Shown: positions 54,282-64,000, counted from the stretch's first letter. The stretch is DNA of 64,000 nucleotides from Prevotella sp. (GCA_017619755.1 JAFZRU010000065.1:17439-81438), one strand, 5' to 3'. Notes: generated from the sequence alone by a model not told the origin. Numbers and translations are program-made.

Positions 54282-57200
54282 ATGATTATGCGAAAACTCT
54301 ACGCATCCTTGCTGATGCTTGCATCCACCTTTTTTGTGGCATCGCAAGCCGGTGCACAGACCATCCTGAACGAGAATTTCGAGACATCCACCACCGCAAC
54401 CTATTCCCAGCCCATTGCCGTGGGACCAGGATGGAGCACCATCAACAGCTATAATGGCAACGAGCAGACCTTCGTCTGGCACAACTACTACTCCGAACGT
54501 GGCACGATTGGCGGCACACACGTCGCAGGCTGCGACGGCCCCACTTATGATTCCGACCCCAAGAAAGGCTTCGGCCCCCGCGAGGAAATCCTCCTTACGC
54601 CTGAGCTGAACCTTGACAACACCTATGAATTGGCGTTCACCTTCATCGTCAGTCCGATGAACGCCTACCAAAGTTCCATGTACGATCTTCAAGTGCGCGT
54701 GGTGGAAGACGGCAACCTCTCCGACGCAGAGACCGTCTTCTCCATCCAGAACCAGGCGATGCTGAAGGAGAGCGGCATACTCACCTACCCCATCTCCAAC
54801 TGGGACCCACACACCGCCAAAGTGGATTTGAGCGACTGGCAGGGCAAGAAGGTGAAAATCGCCTTCGTCTATAAGATGATGACCACCATCGCCAACGTGG
54901 TATGGATCGATGACGTATCGGTGAAGCAGCACACGCCGGACACCGCCCCCGTGCCAGTACTGAGCACCGACCGCTACAACTTCGGCGAGATGTATGTGGG
55001 CGAGAAGCACTACACGGAGTTCATCACCCTCACCAACCAAGGTAAAAACGGCCTGAAAATCACTGGCTTCGACTTCCCAGAGGGTGTCGGCACGACACTC
55101 GCTGCCGAGACGGTGAACCTTGACAAGTACGAGAGCGTCACCTTCCGGATGATTTACACCGCCTCTCTCACCAGCCCAGCCAACGCCAACGCCGTCATCC
55201 ACACCAACGGCGGCGACGTCAACATCGCCTTGCAGGCCACCAAGCAGGTGGTGCCGGAGGGCTACACCTTGGAGACCTTTGAGAAATACTTCCCTCCCGC
55301 CGGATGGAAGAACAACGGATGGGGCAAGGCTTTCGCAGAGCTTGAGGGCGACGTCTCCGCCTACGCCACCGGCTCCTTGAGCGACAACTACCTCACCTCT
55401 CCCCGCCTCGACCTCTCCGAGGGCGGCAGCGTCACTTTCACCTATCGCAACATCTTCGACAGCTATGAGGGCGACACCTACCAGATGAACGACATCTCCG
55501 TGGAGGTGAGCTACGACGGTGGTGACACCTGGACGCAGAAATGGATTTTCAACTATGAGTTGGCCACCTACGGCGAGACTGTCACGGTGGACTTGGGACG
55601 AGGCACCGACAACTCCTACGTCCGCTGGAAGAACTCCGCCATCGGCTACGATGACGACGGAGCCGAAGAGTTCAGCAACTTCTATTTCGACCGCGTACTC
55701 CTTCCCAAACTCTTCGGAGCCGACGACGTGCCTTGCGCCGCCTACCTCATCAAACCCGCCATTGGAGCCTCCGACATCTACCCGAAGGATGTGGAACTGC
55801 AATGGGGTCCGGCACAGTTTGCCGACGGTTACAAGCTCTATGTGGGCAGCAACAGTGCCGCCAACGACCTCATCAACGGCCTCGACCTTGGAGAAGCCCT
55901 CACCTACACCATCCCCGCATGCGACTATGAGACCACTTACCGCTGGCGCGTGGTGCCTTACAACAACTACGGCAACACCCCCAACCGCGACGTGACGACA
56001 TGGACCTTCACCACCCAGCCCGACGCCTCCAACGTCACCTTCCCATACGAGGAGAACTTCGAGGACAAGAACAACCTCCCCACCGGCTGGCTGTCCACCG
56101 TTGCCGCCAACTCCTACAACCGCTCATGGTATGTGAACACCTACTATCCCTACAAGACGGAGAGCGTGACGAGCAACGCCCTGACCTCCGGCTACCTGAA
56201 CGCCGGCGACCAGAACAGCGTGACGACACAAGAGTTCCGCCTACCCGCCGACATGCGCATGTCCATCTCCTTCGTCTGGGGCGACGAGCATCCCAGCGAC
56301 TTGAAGGTGGACCCCACCGGCATGGTGAAGAAGCAGAACGTGTCTCCCAACAACGGCGTCAGCGAGGGCATCTTCGAGATCTGTGTGGATGGCGAGTGGA
56401 GCACCCTCTCCGTCATCTCAGAGAAAGCCGAGACCAAATACTGGATTAGCGAGAAATTCGACCTTGGCGAATATGCCGGAAAGACCGTGCAGTTCCGCTG
56501 GACCCACAAGAGCTACAATGCTGGCGGCGACGGCGGCACCTCCCTCGCCCACGTGGTGATTGAGGAACTGGCAGACTACAAGGCCGTCTTCAACAAGAAC
56601 GAATGGTTAGCCGGCAAGGTGAACTATGAGAAGGCCGTCAACTCCGGCGAGGTGTTCACCATCCTCAACCGAGGCACCAACGAACTGAAAGTGGGTCGCG
56701 CCTATTTCGGCACACCCAACTTCACCTCCTCCATCGAGCCTGGCACCGTCATCGCCCCCGAGGAAGGCATGAAGTTCAGCATGCAGTTCAATGCACTCAC
56801 CACCTCCGCCATCGTGGAGGACCTGCTCACCGTGGAATTTGAGGGCGGCCTCATCGTCACCCTCCCCGTCAGCGGCGAGGCACTGGCCTCCGACATCCTT
56901 TACTACGCCTTCGAGGACAATCCCCTTGACTATCCCTGGACCGACTTCACCACCATCGACGCCGACAAGAAAACCTCATACGCCTTCGGTTCTTGGTGGA
57001 TCAACTTCGAGAAGAGCGGACAGGTATTCGCCTTCTGGCCTGGCGATGACGAGCAGATGTACGGCATCATGAGCCCCGTCTCCGGCCATTGGGCCTTGGT
57101 GGCCGCCTCCCCGGTGGATGACAACGCCGACAACTGGATTGTGAGCAAGCAGTTGCACGCCACCCATCAGTCCACCTTCAAGTTCTGGGTGCGCAACTGG

Positions 57201-57650
57201 GAATGCTTGCAAAGCGTGCTTCCCTCGCCCAACCACCACGTGAGCGTGCTTGTGGCTGAGCAGAATCCTCAGAACACCAGTTCCTTCACCGCTGTGATGA
57301 AAGACACCGAAGTACCCTTCCTCGACGGTGACGAATGGCAAGACTACGAGGTGGACCTCTCCGCCTACGCCGGCAAAGACATCTACATTGCCGTCCGTCA
57401 CACCACCAACGGTGCGAGCAACGTCGCCTTCTTCGACGACTTCACCTTCAGCCACTTCGGCGAAGAGACCGGCCTGCGTTCCGTCGTCAGCATCTCCGAC
57501 GATGCAGAGGTGAGCGTCTATACCGTCAATGGCGCCTTGGTAAGGAGCGGCCATGGCATGAAGACGCTGCAGTCGCTCGCCAAGGGTGTGTATGTGGTCC
57601 GCGCCACGAACGGCGAGACCGTCACCACGCAACGGATAGTAAAAAAATAA
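54282..57650 (+). CDS. Secreted multi-domain choice-of-anchor-J protein with type IX-style tail
   Basis: The 1122-residue protein has a signal peptide ending FVASQAGAQ. Visible modules: choice-of-anchor-J/cleaved-adhesin sandwiches at about 25-225, 330-490, 600-760 and 865-1050 (ILNENFETSTTATYSQ, LETFEKYFPPAGWKNNGW, YEENFEDKNNLPTGWLS, YYAFEDNPLDYPWTDF). ASH-like linkers lie at about 230-330 and 765-860, and an Fn3-like domain at about 495-590. The C-terminus (VSVYTVNGALVRSGHGMKTL ... GVYVVRATNGE) resembles a type IX secretion sorting domain. Such proteins are exported to the cell surface; binding target unknown. Strong promoter, and a hairpin terminator 15 bases after the stop. Confidence 0.82.
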   Translation: MIMRKLYASLLMLASTFFVASQAGAQTILNENFETSTTATYSQPIAVGPGWSTINSYNGNEQTFVWHNYYSERGTIGGTHVAGCDGPTYDSDPKKGFGPREEILLTPELNLDNTYELAFTFIVSPMNAYQSSMYDLQVRVVEDGNLSDAETVFSIQNQAMLKESGILTYPISNWDPHTAKVDLSDWQGKKVKIAFVYKMMTTIANVVWIDDVSVKQHTPDTAPVPVLSTDRYNFGEMYVGEKHYTEFITLTNQGKNGLKITGFDFPEGVGTTLAAETVNLDKYESVTFRMIYTASLTSPANANAVIHTNGGDVNIALQATKQVVPEGYTLETFEKYFPPAGWKNNGWGKAFAELEGDVSAYATGSLSDNYLTSPRLDLSEGGSVTFTYRNIFDSYEGDTYQMNDISVEVSYDGGDTWTQKWIFNYELATYGETVTVDLGRGTDNSYVRWKNSAIGYDDDGAEEFSNFYFDRVLLPKLFGADDVPCAAYLIKPAIGASDIYPKDVELQWGPAQFADGYKLYVGSNSAANDLINGLDLGEALTYTIPACDYETTYRWRVVPYNNYGNTPNRDVTTWTFTTQPDASNVTFPYEENFEDKNNLPTGWLSTVAANSYNRSWYVNTYYPYKTESVTSNALTSGYLNAGDQNSVTTQEFRLPADMRMSISFVWGDEHPSDLKVDPTGMVKKQNVSPNNGVSEGIFEICVDGEWSTLSVISEKAETKYWISEKFDLGEYAGKTVQFRWTHKSYNAGGDGGTSLAHVVIEELADYKAVFNKNEWLAGKVNYEKAVNSGEVFTILNRGTNELKVGRAYFGTPNFTSSIEPGTVIAPEEGMKFSMQFNALTTSAIVEDLLTVEFEGGLIVTLPVSGEALASDILYYAFEDNPLDYPWTDFTTIDADKKTSYAFGSWWINFEKSGQVFAFWPGDDEQMYGIMSPVSGHWALVAASPVDDNADNWIVSKQLHATHQSTFKFWVRNWECLQSVLPSPNHHVSVLVAEQNPQNTSSFTAVMKDTEVPFLDGDEWQDYEVDLSAYAGKDIYIAVRHTTNGASNVAFFDDFTFSHFGEETGLRSVVSISDDAEVSVYTVNGALVRSGHGMKTLQSLAKGVYVVRATNGETVTTQRIVKK

Positions 57651-57664
57651 ACCCTTCCACACGC

Positions 57665-57703
57665 AAAAAAGGTAATGAGCGCACCGCGCCCATTACCTTT
57701 TTT
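57665..57703 (+). terminator. Terminator after the first adhesin-like gene
   Basis: AAAAAAGGTAATG pairs with CATTACCTTTTTT around a GC-rich loop. The stem itself supplies the T-run. It is bidirectional in form, but the flanking genes are both on the plus strand. Confidence 0.8.
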
Positions 57704-57736
57704 CGCTAACGACCACACATCCACCACACAACGACA

Positions 57737-60217
57737 ATGAAAAGACTATACACCTTACTATTGTTCACCCTCATTGCATTGTCCTTGGTTCAAGCCCAAA
57801 GTCGCAACAAACTACTCACCATCAACGTCACCACCGACACTGGCGAGAACCTGGAAGGCCAGTTGGTGGTGGTGACGCAGACCGACTACGCCCTCAGTTA
57901 TGGTACGCTGCTTCTTGACGCACAAGGCACTTGCCAGGTGAAAGTATATGCAGGACCACACGAGCTGAGTTGCACACGCCCCGGCTATGAGCCAGCCACC
58001 ACGTCATTCACCATCCCCGAGGACGCCCAAACATTCACCGCCACCCTCCACATCGTAGAGAAAGTGCGCACGCCCTTCGCCCTGACCGCTCATCCCCTCC
58101 ACGATGCCTACACTGGTGGCAACAGCGTGGAACTGACGTGGAACACCGAGGCACCGGCCTTCTTCGACGACTTCGAGAGCTACGAGCCTTTCGCCATCCA
58201 CTTCGGCGAGTGGACGGGCATCGACGCCGACTTGGAAGCCGCCGCCCCCATCGTGGGCGACTACCCCAACCGCTGCGTGATGCAATACGCCCAAATCATC
58301 AACCCGTTGGAAGTCACGCCCACGTGGTGGTACGACTACCCCATCCTTCGCCCCTACAGCGGCAAGCAGTACGTAGGCTTCACCCGAACCAGTTCCGGCA
58401 ACGCCAATGACGACTGGCTCATCTCGCCCGTGGTGACGGTGGGCAAAGAGCACTCCCTGATGTTCATGGCCAAGGCCGCCGACCGCTTCGACGAGCGCTT
58501 TATGGTGTATGCCACCTTGAAGACCGACAACCCCGAGCCATCCGATTTCTTCCGCATCGACGAGGGCAACTACGAAACGGCAGACTACAAAGGCTGGAAG
58601 CAGTATGAATATCCCCTCGACGCATACGCCGGGCAGGAAGTGCGGTTCGCCATCCGCTACATCAGCCATTACAACATGTACGGCTCCTTCATGCTCATGC
58701 TGGACGACGTGTATGTGGGGCAGTCCAAGGACTACGGCAACGCGGCCGCCAAGGCCAAGGCCCGCCGAAGCCCCCGGCGCTCGGAGGCCAACCCCAACGA
58801 GTTGTTCCACATCTACATGGATGGCCAAGAGGTGGGCAGCACGGAAGCCTACACCTACACCTTGGGCGACGTGCCGCTTGGCACGCACACCATGGGCGTA
58901 AAGGCCACCTACCGTGCCGCAGAGAGCGAGATGGTGAACACCACGGTGGACATCTCCGGCTCGTGGGCGGCCCTCTCCTTCCTCGTGTCATCTGAAAGCA
59001 TCCTATCCCCTGACGGCCAGACCATCCGCCTCGTCAGCACCTCCACCTCGGAGAGTTACGAACTGACGGTGAACGAGGGCAAGGCCACCATCCCCTCGCT
59101 GCCCTGCGGCAAATACGTGGTGCATATCGACGAGGGGGCATTCAACGCCTACCAGCAATCGCTCGACGTACAGGCCGACATGGAAGTGGCACTCACCCTT
59201 ACCGACCGCATCGTCACTCCCTACAACATCACCGGCGACATGGGCGACGACGGTTCGCTGACGCTGCGCTGGAACCAGGAACTGCTCTTCAACGACAGTT
59301 TCGAGGAATACGACGATTTCGCCACCGGCACGTTCGGCGAGTGGCGCAGCGTGGACCGCGACCAGATGCCCGTCTATCCCATCGCCTTGGGCGACATCAG
59401 CAACGTCGTTTCCTTCCCCGGCTCCGGCACCGCCTCCAACCCACAACCCGTGGCACCCATCGTCTTCAACCCATGGAAGACCACCCCGTCGATGCTACCT
59501 GCCGACCCCGCCGTCGCCGCCCCCACGGGCGAGAAGACCATCGTCTTCTTCTCTCCCCAGCGTGCGAAGGCCGACAAGTGGCTCATCTCCCCCTTGGTGG
59601 ACGTGCGTGAAGGCTACGCCGTGAGTGCACTGCTCAAGTCCTACGATGCCATGTACGCCGAGTCGGTGGAATTCTGCGTCTCCGACGGCGGCACCGATCC
59701 CTCCGACTTCACCGCCATCAGCACCGCCGCCAACATACCCGCTGGTGAGTGGACGCAATATGTCACCAGCCTTGCCGACTACGAAGGCCAAAAAGTGCGC
59801 GTGGCCGTGCATTACATCTCCTACGACACCTTCTTCCTGCAGTTGGACGACTTCACCATCGGCCCTGAGAACGGCGAGGCTCCCTTCGTGGACTACGGCA
59901 ACGTGCTGCACTACGACATCTATTTGGACGGCACGAAGGTGGGAGAAAGCACGACGCCCACCTACACCATCTCCCATCTGACCGAAGGCACACACATCGT
60001 GGGGGTGACAGCCGTGTACCAAGGTGGCGAATCACCCGCTGGCACGTTCACCATCACCGTCACCGGCATCGCCCGCGAGACCCTCTCCCCTGCCAGCACG
60101 CCTTCCTTCATTTACAACATCGCCGGCCAGCAAGTGGGGAACGACCCCTCGCGCCTGTCCCGCGGCTTCTACATCATCCATCAAGGCTCACAGACCAAGA
60201 AAACCCTCCAACGATGA
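57737..60217 (+). CDS. Secreted protein with two choice-of-anchor-J domains and type IX-style tail
   Basis: The 826-residue protein has a signal peptide (MKRLYTLLLFTLIALSLVQAQ), a carboxypeptidase-like or Ig-like N-domain to about 115, a first anchor-J domain at about 130-335 (FFDDFESYEPFAIHFGEWTG ... MLMLDDVYVG), an Fn3-like domain, a second small sandwich, a second anchor-J domain at about 510-720 (LLFNDSFEEYDDFATGTFGE ... LQLDDFTIG) and a second Fn3-like domain. The tail FIYNIAGQQVGNDPSRLSRG with FYIIHQG resembles a type IX sorting end. The two halves look like an internal duplication. Its stop overlaps the next start by 4 bases. Confidence 0.8.
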   Translation: MKRLYTLLLFTLIALSLVQAQSRNKLLTINVTTDTGENLEGQLVVVTQTDYALSYGTLLLDAQGTCQVKVYAGPHELSCTRPGYEPATTSFTIPEDAQTFTATLHIVEKVRTPFALTAHPLHDAYTGGNSVELTWNTEAPAFFDDFESYEPFAIHFGEWTGIDADLEAAAPIVGDYPNRCVMQYAQIINPLEVTPTWWYDYPILRPYSGKQYVGFTRTSSGNANDDWLISPVVTVGKEHSLMFMAKAADRFDERFMVYATLKTDNPEPSDFFRIDEGNYETADYKGWKQYEYPLDAYAGQEVRFAIRYISHYNMYGSFMLMLDDVYVGQSKDYGNAAAKAKARRSPRRSEANPNELFHIYMDGQEVGSTEAYTYTLGDVPLGTHTMGVKATYRAAESEMVNTTVDISGSWAALSFLVSSESILSPDGQTIRLVSTSTSESYELTVNEGKATIPSLPCGKYVVHIDEGAFNAYQQSLDVQADMEVALTLTDRIVTPYNITGDMGDDGSLTLRWNQELLFNDSFEEYDDFATGTFGEWRSVDRDQMPVYPIALGDISNVVSFPGSGTASNPQPVAPIVFNPWKTTPSMLPADPAVAAPTGEKTIVFFSPQRAKADKWLISPLVDVREGYAVSALLKSYDAMYAESVEFCVSDGGTDPSDFTAISTAANIPAGEWTQYVTSLADYEGQKVRVAVHYISYDTFFLQLDDFTIGPENGEAPFVDYGNVLHYDIYLDGTKVGESTTPTYTISHLTEGTHIVGVTAVYQGGESPAGTFTITVTGIARETLSPASTPSFIYNIAGQQVGNDPSRLSRGFYIIHQGSQTKKTLQR

Positions 60218-62136
60218 GAAAGACAATCCTCCTGCTTCTCGCCACCCTCTCCCTCTCCGTTCACGGCCAGCAGCGCATCGACCCGCAAGTAGCACACCCC
60301 GCACGTTGGGACGCCCCTGCCGCCCCCGTTGCCCAAGCCACCGCCCCCCGCAAGGTGGACGGCCTCTCGGCCACACAACGCCCCGTGGGCTACATCTTCG
60401 ACCACAACCCCGACAGCATCACCCACAAAGGAGTGATGACCGGCACCGCCGGCACCTATCCCGTGGGAGTGGCCATCCCGCCCTCCATTCTCGACCCTTA
60501 CGCCGGTTGCAAGGTGGTGGGCATCCGCATGGCAGCCGCCCGAACTTTAGGGAAGACCAACACCTTCCTCTACACCATCGCCAACAACACCCTCTCCTCG
60601 CCGCTCACGAAGAGCCAGCGCCTCTACGAAGGATGGAACAACGTCTTCTTCAACGGCGACACGTCTTTGGAAATCGAAGAGGGTATGACGCTGCTCGCCG
60701 GTTTCGAATATGTGGAGACAGAGCAAATGGTGGAGGAAGAGAGCGGCGGCCTTTGCACCGTGGGCGAGTCTGCGGGCAACGACTTCCTCATCTACTCCGA
60801 CTTCGGCAGCGGCATGGGATGGTATTCCATCTCCAACTTGGGTGCCCTCTGCGTGCAACTCATCGTCGATGTGAGCAACCTGCCCCAAAAAGCCCTTGAA
60901 ATGGCCTACCTCGACACCGGCTTCCGATACAAGAGGGCCGGTGAAAGGGTGGAGATGTATGTCATCGCCGCCAACACCGGCCGCGAAGACATCAACGGCT
61001 ACCACATCGCTTGCCAACTGGACGACAGCGAGACAGTTACATTCGACTACGACAAGACGCTGCGCGAGCAATCCATGGACCACCAGCAACCCGTCCTCAC
61101 CCTCCCCCAAGACATCTCCATTGGACGGCACGTCCTGCACGTCAACCTCTTGGCCGAGGACGAGACAGCAGCCGCCAACGAGGCGGCCAGCGACAGCGCC
61201 ATCTTCTACGTTTATGACCACTTCCTGGCCCGCCAGCAAAACTACGTGGAGCAATACAACAGCCAGAACGAGTACATGGCCTCCATCGTCAACCCCCTCA
61301 TCAACCAAGTGGCCAATGGCAACAAGGAGATGGCCTTGGTGAACGTCCACGCCCCCGGCACACCCTTGGCCATCGACGAGGGTGCCTACCTCCACACCCT
61401 CTATGCCTACACCCTGCCCTCGTTCACCGTCAACCGCTCCTACTTCCCCGGTGAGAATTACATCGCCTACGACGTGAACGACTACGCCACCCAGTACGCC
61501 TCCTTGGTGCCGAGCATCATCAGCGAACTGGTTCAGCAGGACATGAGCCAACCAGCCTTCGCCACCATCGACATCGAGGCCCGTTATGACGAGGAGACCC
61601 GACAATTGACGGTGGACGTGACAGGCGACCTGGCCGACGGCGCCCTCGACATCCTCGGCACGCCCTCGCTCACCTTGCTGCTCACAGAGGACAACGTCCA
61701 CTCACAGCAAATGGTGCTGAACAAGGTGACGCAGCGCACCACCATGCAAAGCGACTACACCCACCACCATGTGCTCAGGCAGTTTGTCACATCACCCCTC
61801 GGCGCACCCGTCGAGGTGAGTGGCTCACACTACACAGCGCACCACTCCACCACCCTCGACCCTTCTTGGAACCCCTTGGAAATGACCCTCGTGGCCTTCA
61901 TCACCCGCCCGGCGGAAGAGGTGACCAACGCCAACGTGCTGCAGATGGACATCACCAACTGCAACAGCCTCCCCTTGGCCCCTCTCACCACCATCCACGC
62001 CCTTGAAAGCAACGTCGAGACGGAAACAACAGAATACCACCTCACCAACGGACAACGCGTGAGCGGCAAGCACCTGGCTCCCGGCATCTACATCATCAGG
62101 CAAGGAGGAAAGAGCAAAAAAGTGGTGGTGAAATAA
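60214..62136 (+). CDS. Secreted Omp28-like protein with type IX-style tail
   Basis: The 640-residue protein has a short signal peptide (MRKTILLLLATLSLSVHGQ). The N-terminal half (to about 215) is a beta-sandwich region. The C-terminal half, at about 330-600, follows the Omp28 layout (YVEQYNSQNEYMASIVNPLI ... LVNVHAPGTPLAIDEGAYLH ... LPSFTVNRSYFP ... LLLTEDNVHSQQM). In many Omp28-type proteins the start of that region carries a thioredoxin-like C-x-x-C; here no such pair is present. The tail YHLTNGQRVSGKHLAPGIYI resembles a type IX sorting end. Translationally coupled to the gene before. Confidence 0.72.
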   Translation: MRKTILLLLATLSLSVHGQQRIDPQVAHPARWDAPAAPVAQATAPRKVDGLSATQRPVGYIFDHNPDSITHKGVMTGTAGTYPVGVAIPPSILDPYAGCKVVGIRMAAARTLGKTNTFLYTIANNTLSSPLTKSQRLYEGWNNVFFNGDTSLEIEEGMTLLAGFEYVETEQMVEEESGGLCTVGESAGNDFLIYSDFGSGMGWYSISNLGALCVQLIVDVSNLPQKALEMAYLDTGFRYKRAGERVEMYVIAANTGREDINGYHIACQLDDSETVTFDYDKTLREQSMDHQQPVLTLPQDISIGRHVLHVNLLAEDETAAANEAASDSAIFYVYDHFLARQQNYVEQYNSQNEYMASIVNPLINQVANGNKEMALVNVHAPGTPLAIDEGAYLHTLYAYTLPSFTVNRSYFPGENYIAYDVNDYATQYASLVPSIISELVQQDMSQPAFATIDIEARYDEETRQLTVDVTGDLADGALDILGTPSLTLLLTEDNVHSQQMVLNKVTQRTTMQSDYTHHHVLRQFVTSPLGAPVEVSGSHYTAHHSTTLDPSWNPLEMTLVAFITRPAEEVTNANVLQMDITNCNSLPLAPLTTIHALESNVETETTEYHLTNGQRVSGKHLAPGIYIIRQGGKSKKVVVK

Positions 62137-62172
62137 GAAGATGGAAATATCTTCCAAAAAAGTGCCATGAAA

Positions 62173-62203
62173 TTTGCATTGTTGGAAAATTTTCGTAACT
62201 TTG
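62173..62203 (+). promoter_or_regulatory. Promoter of the last secreted protein gene
   Basis: TTTG at 62173-62176, a 19-base spacer and TAACTTTG at 62196-62203 match the Bacteroidetes consensus. The leader to ATG 62295 is long, about 85 bases. Confidence 0.65.
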
Positions 62204-62294
62204 CACATCCAAGTGCTCGTACGCATTACCAAAAACCGACAACCTTAAAAGAACAGACAAAATCATTTTTTACTCACCAAATCAATCTACGCTT

Positions 62295-64000
62295 ATGAAA
62301 AGAGCAAAATTACTAATTCTAACCCTGCTGGCCGTAATCGGATGGAACACGGCACAAGCAGAGACAGTTTCTCCGTATGAGGTGGATTTCAACTCTGCCA
62401 TCACTACGAGGAACCACGACTTCGCGGTGTCTTCCAACTGGGGGCACATCGTGGGCATGTATGAAGACTCATGGGACAACGGCTACATGAGCTACACTTA
62501 CTCGTCGAGCGAAGGCATCGGCGAAAGCGGCACACTCCTCGCCTACCGTCAGTACGCACAAAACATGTACAACGAAGGCGCCGTGTGCTACGACCTCCTT
62601 GTTACGCCAAAAGTGACCGGCGTGGTGACCTTGATGGTCAAACCCAGTTCGGCTGCCACCAGCGCCTACCCGGCCATGGTGGAGTTTTACGACGTGGACG
62701 AGGCTGTAACCACCCGCGGTGAGCTGATTCAGAAATTCACCGCCGACGATGGTTTCATAGCCGACGAAGCCAATCCGGGATGGTACGCCGTCTCCATTTC
62801 TGTCGATACAGAGAAGCGCGTGGGCATCCGTGCACAGTATGTCTACATGGACAACTTCAGCGCCACCTCCGCCACCATCGTGCCGGAGAAGAAGCTCACC
62901 ATCAAGAGCGTGGCCGACGTGAACGGCGCCAGCACCACCTACTTCGACCAGCAGGAGGACGGCACCATCCTTGCACGCTACTTGGTGACACTGACCAACT
63001 CCGGCGACGTTGACCTGAAGCCCAATGACGAGAACTACACCCTCTCGCTCTTCAACCGCTCCGTGCCAGCCACTCTCTACGGTGCATTCCCCATCCCCGT
63101 GCCAATAGCTGTCGGCGAGACCTCCGAGCCTTTCGAGATGCAAGTATCACTGCCCGCCGACCAGAAAGGCTGGAAATACTGGGATGTGAAGGAGAACATC
63201 AGCGGCACGACGCTTCAAGGCAAATGGTGCGGCACCAACGCCTACGAGTCGATATTCGTCTTCGACAAGGCCGGCACCTCCTACTCCAGCAGTCCCTCTC
63301 CCACCAAGACAGAAATCGCCTTCGGCAAGGTAACAGAGGCCACCACTGTGAACTATGAGATTTACAACGCCGGCATCGCCCCGTTGACCATCAACAGCTT
63401 CACCATCGACGCCCCCTTCACCACCACCGCCCCCGCCGGTGAGTTCACCGTGGCAGCCAAGGAGAAGAAGGCCATCGACATCACCTTCCCCGCCACAGAG
63501 CCGGGTGTCTTCAAAGGCAACATCACCATCACCTACACTGATTTCGGCAAGGAGCAAGCCACCTACACCCTGCCCGTGTCGGCAACCGTGATTGACCCAT
63601 CGAAGAACCTCATCACCTTCGACAACGGCAAGGCCGGCGATGAGTTCAACGGACAATTCCCCGCAGGCTCCATCCACTACGACCAGGTTTACATCACATC
63701 CTCCGGCTCTGGCGACGAAATCAACTACTACCTCCAGAGCGTCAACGACAAGATCACGAAGTTCGTCACACCGCTCCTCACAGCAGAGAATGGCGAGACC
63801 TTCACCTTCGACGCATGGAACACCAACTCATGGACCACCAGCACCGCCTCCGTGACTGTTTATACCTCGAAGGACCGCGAGAACTGGACACAGTTGCTCA
63901 AGACCGAAAACAACGCCTTGGGTTCCACGCCTAAGACCTTCACGGCCACCATCGAAGAGGGCGGCGACATCTACCTTGCATTCGAATTGAACAACAACGC
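62295..64000 (+). CDS. Secreted choice-of-anchor / ASH-domain protein, cut by right edge
   Basis: The frame is open from ATG 62295 to the window end (568 codons, no stop). It has a signal peptide (MKRAKLLILTLLAVIGWNTAQA), an anchor-J-like sandwich (VDFNSAITTRNHDFAVSSNW ... VYMDNFSATSATI), an Ig-like segment, an ASH/choice-of-anchor-D domain at about 330-430 (EIAFGKVTEATTVNYEIYNA ... PVSATVI) and the beginning of another sandwich (LITFDNGKAGDEFNGQFPAG). It belongs to the same group as the three genes before it but has its own promoter. The C-terminus, where a sorting tail would be, is outside the window. Confidence 0.8.
   Translation, partial: MKRAKLLILTLLAVIGWNTAQAETVSPYEVDFNSAITTRNHDFAVSSNWGHIVGMYEDSWDNGYMSYTYSSSEGIGESGTLLAYRQYAQNMYNEGAVCYDLLVTPKVTGVVTLMVKPSSAATSAYPAMVEFYDVDEAVTTRGELIQKFTADDGFIADEANPGWYAVSISVDTEKRVGIRAQYVYMDNFSATSATIVPEKKLTIKSVADVNGASTTYFDQQEDGTILARYLVTLTNSGDVDLKPNDENYTLSLFNRSVPATLYGAFPIPVPIAVGETSEPFEMQVSLPADQKGWKYWDVKENISGTTLQGKWCGTNAYESIFVFDKAGTSYSSSPSPTKTEIAFGKVTEATTVNYEIYNAGIAPLTINSFTIDAPFTTTAPAGEFTVAAKEKKAIDITFPATEPGVFKGNITITYTDFGKEQATYTLPVSATVIDPSKNLITFDNGKAGDEFNGQFPAGSIHYDQVYITSSGSGDEINYYLQSVNDKITKFVTPLLTAENGETFTFDAWNTNSWTTSTASVTVYTSKDRENWTQLLKTENNALGSTPKTFTATIEEGGDIYLAFELNNN

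Overview
The window looks like chromosome from a member of the Bacteroidales, most likely a Prevotella-like gut or rumen species. The evidence: many genes are preceded by the Bacteroidetes promoter -7 box TAnnTTTG, often with an upstream TTTG, and few have clear Shine-Dalgarno sequences; there are a TonB-dependent receptor with a carboxypeptidase-like N-domain, an ECF sigma factor with a DUF4974-type anti-sigma protein, type IX secretion-style C-terminal tails, choice-of-anchor-J proteins, the order rsfS-ftsH-cdsA, and a long glycan-degradation operon. No species can be fixed from the sequence alone.

Layout. 1-3.7 kb (minus): the 5' part of a FAS1-domain lipoprotein, then a TonB-dependent receptor with a small periplasmic protein. 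4.2-6.7 kb: a large three-part protein, ADP-ribosylglycohydrolase / dual-specificity phosphatase / ADP-ribosylglycohydrolase, behind a near-perfect promoter. 7.0-12.4 kb: a six-gene cell-envelope signalling cluster (STN-domain protein, outer-membrane barrel, lipoprotein, secreted protein, ECF sigma factor, anti-sigma factor). 12.4-14.6 kb: an AT-richer two-gene cassette (SMC/RecF-like ATPase plus TOPRIM-like protein), a candidate defence system, next to a broken small gene. It is followed by a repeated multi-hairpin element and tRNA-Gln(CTG). 15.2-19.6 kb: housekeeping genes rsfS, ftsH, cdsA and a metallophosphoesterase. 19.7-20.9 kb: a BspA-type leucine-rich-repeat surface protein.

21.1-38.8 kb is one tightly packed catabolic operon: TIM-barrel/DUF3826 fusion, GH127 beta-L-arabinofuranosidase, GH141-like beta-helix enzyme, MFS sugar porter, DapA/NanA-family aldolase, sodium-solute symporter, cytoplasmic GH78-type rhamnosidase, an unassigned GH67-like enzyme and a 1264-residue GH43-like/GH2/malectin fusion. 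It contains arabinose- and rhamnose-directed enzymes and two inner-membrane transporters but no SusC/SusD pair inside the window, which suggests it works on pectin-side-chain-type oligosaccharides imported by another locus.

38.8-50.6 kb is mixed housekeeping: PIF1-like helicase, an ATPase_2/DUF234-type ATPase, an FKBP lipoprotein, glutathione peroxidase with thioredoxin reductase, a symporter, mfd and ndk. 51-53.5 kb holds a large secreted protein of unknown activity overlapping trmD. 54.3 kb to the right edge is a cluster of four secreted multi-domain proteins, the last one cut by the window end.

The strongest unexplained signals are non-coding. One is a family of multi-hairpin elements at three loci (about 785-1037, 6709-6812, 14585-14844) with compensatory stem changes. 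The other is a set of three different 9- or 10-bp-phase arrays that sit against stop codons (34941-34996, 42691-42747, 44972-45061).
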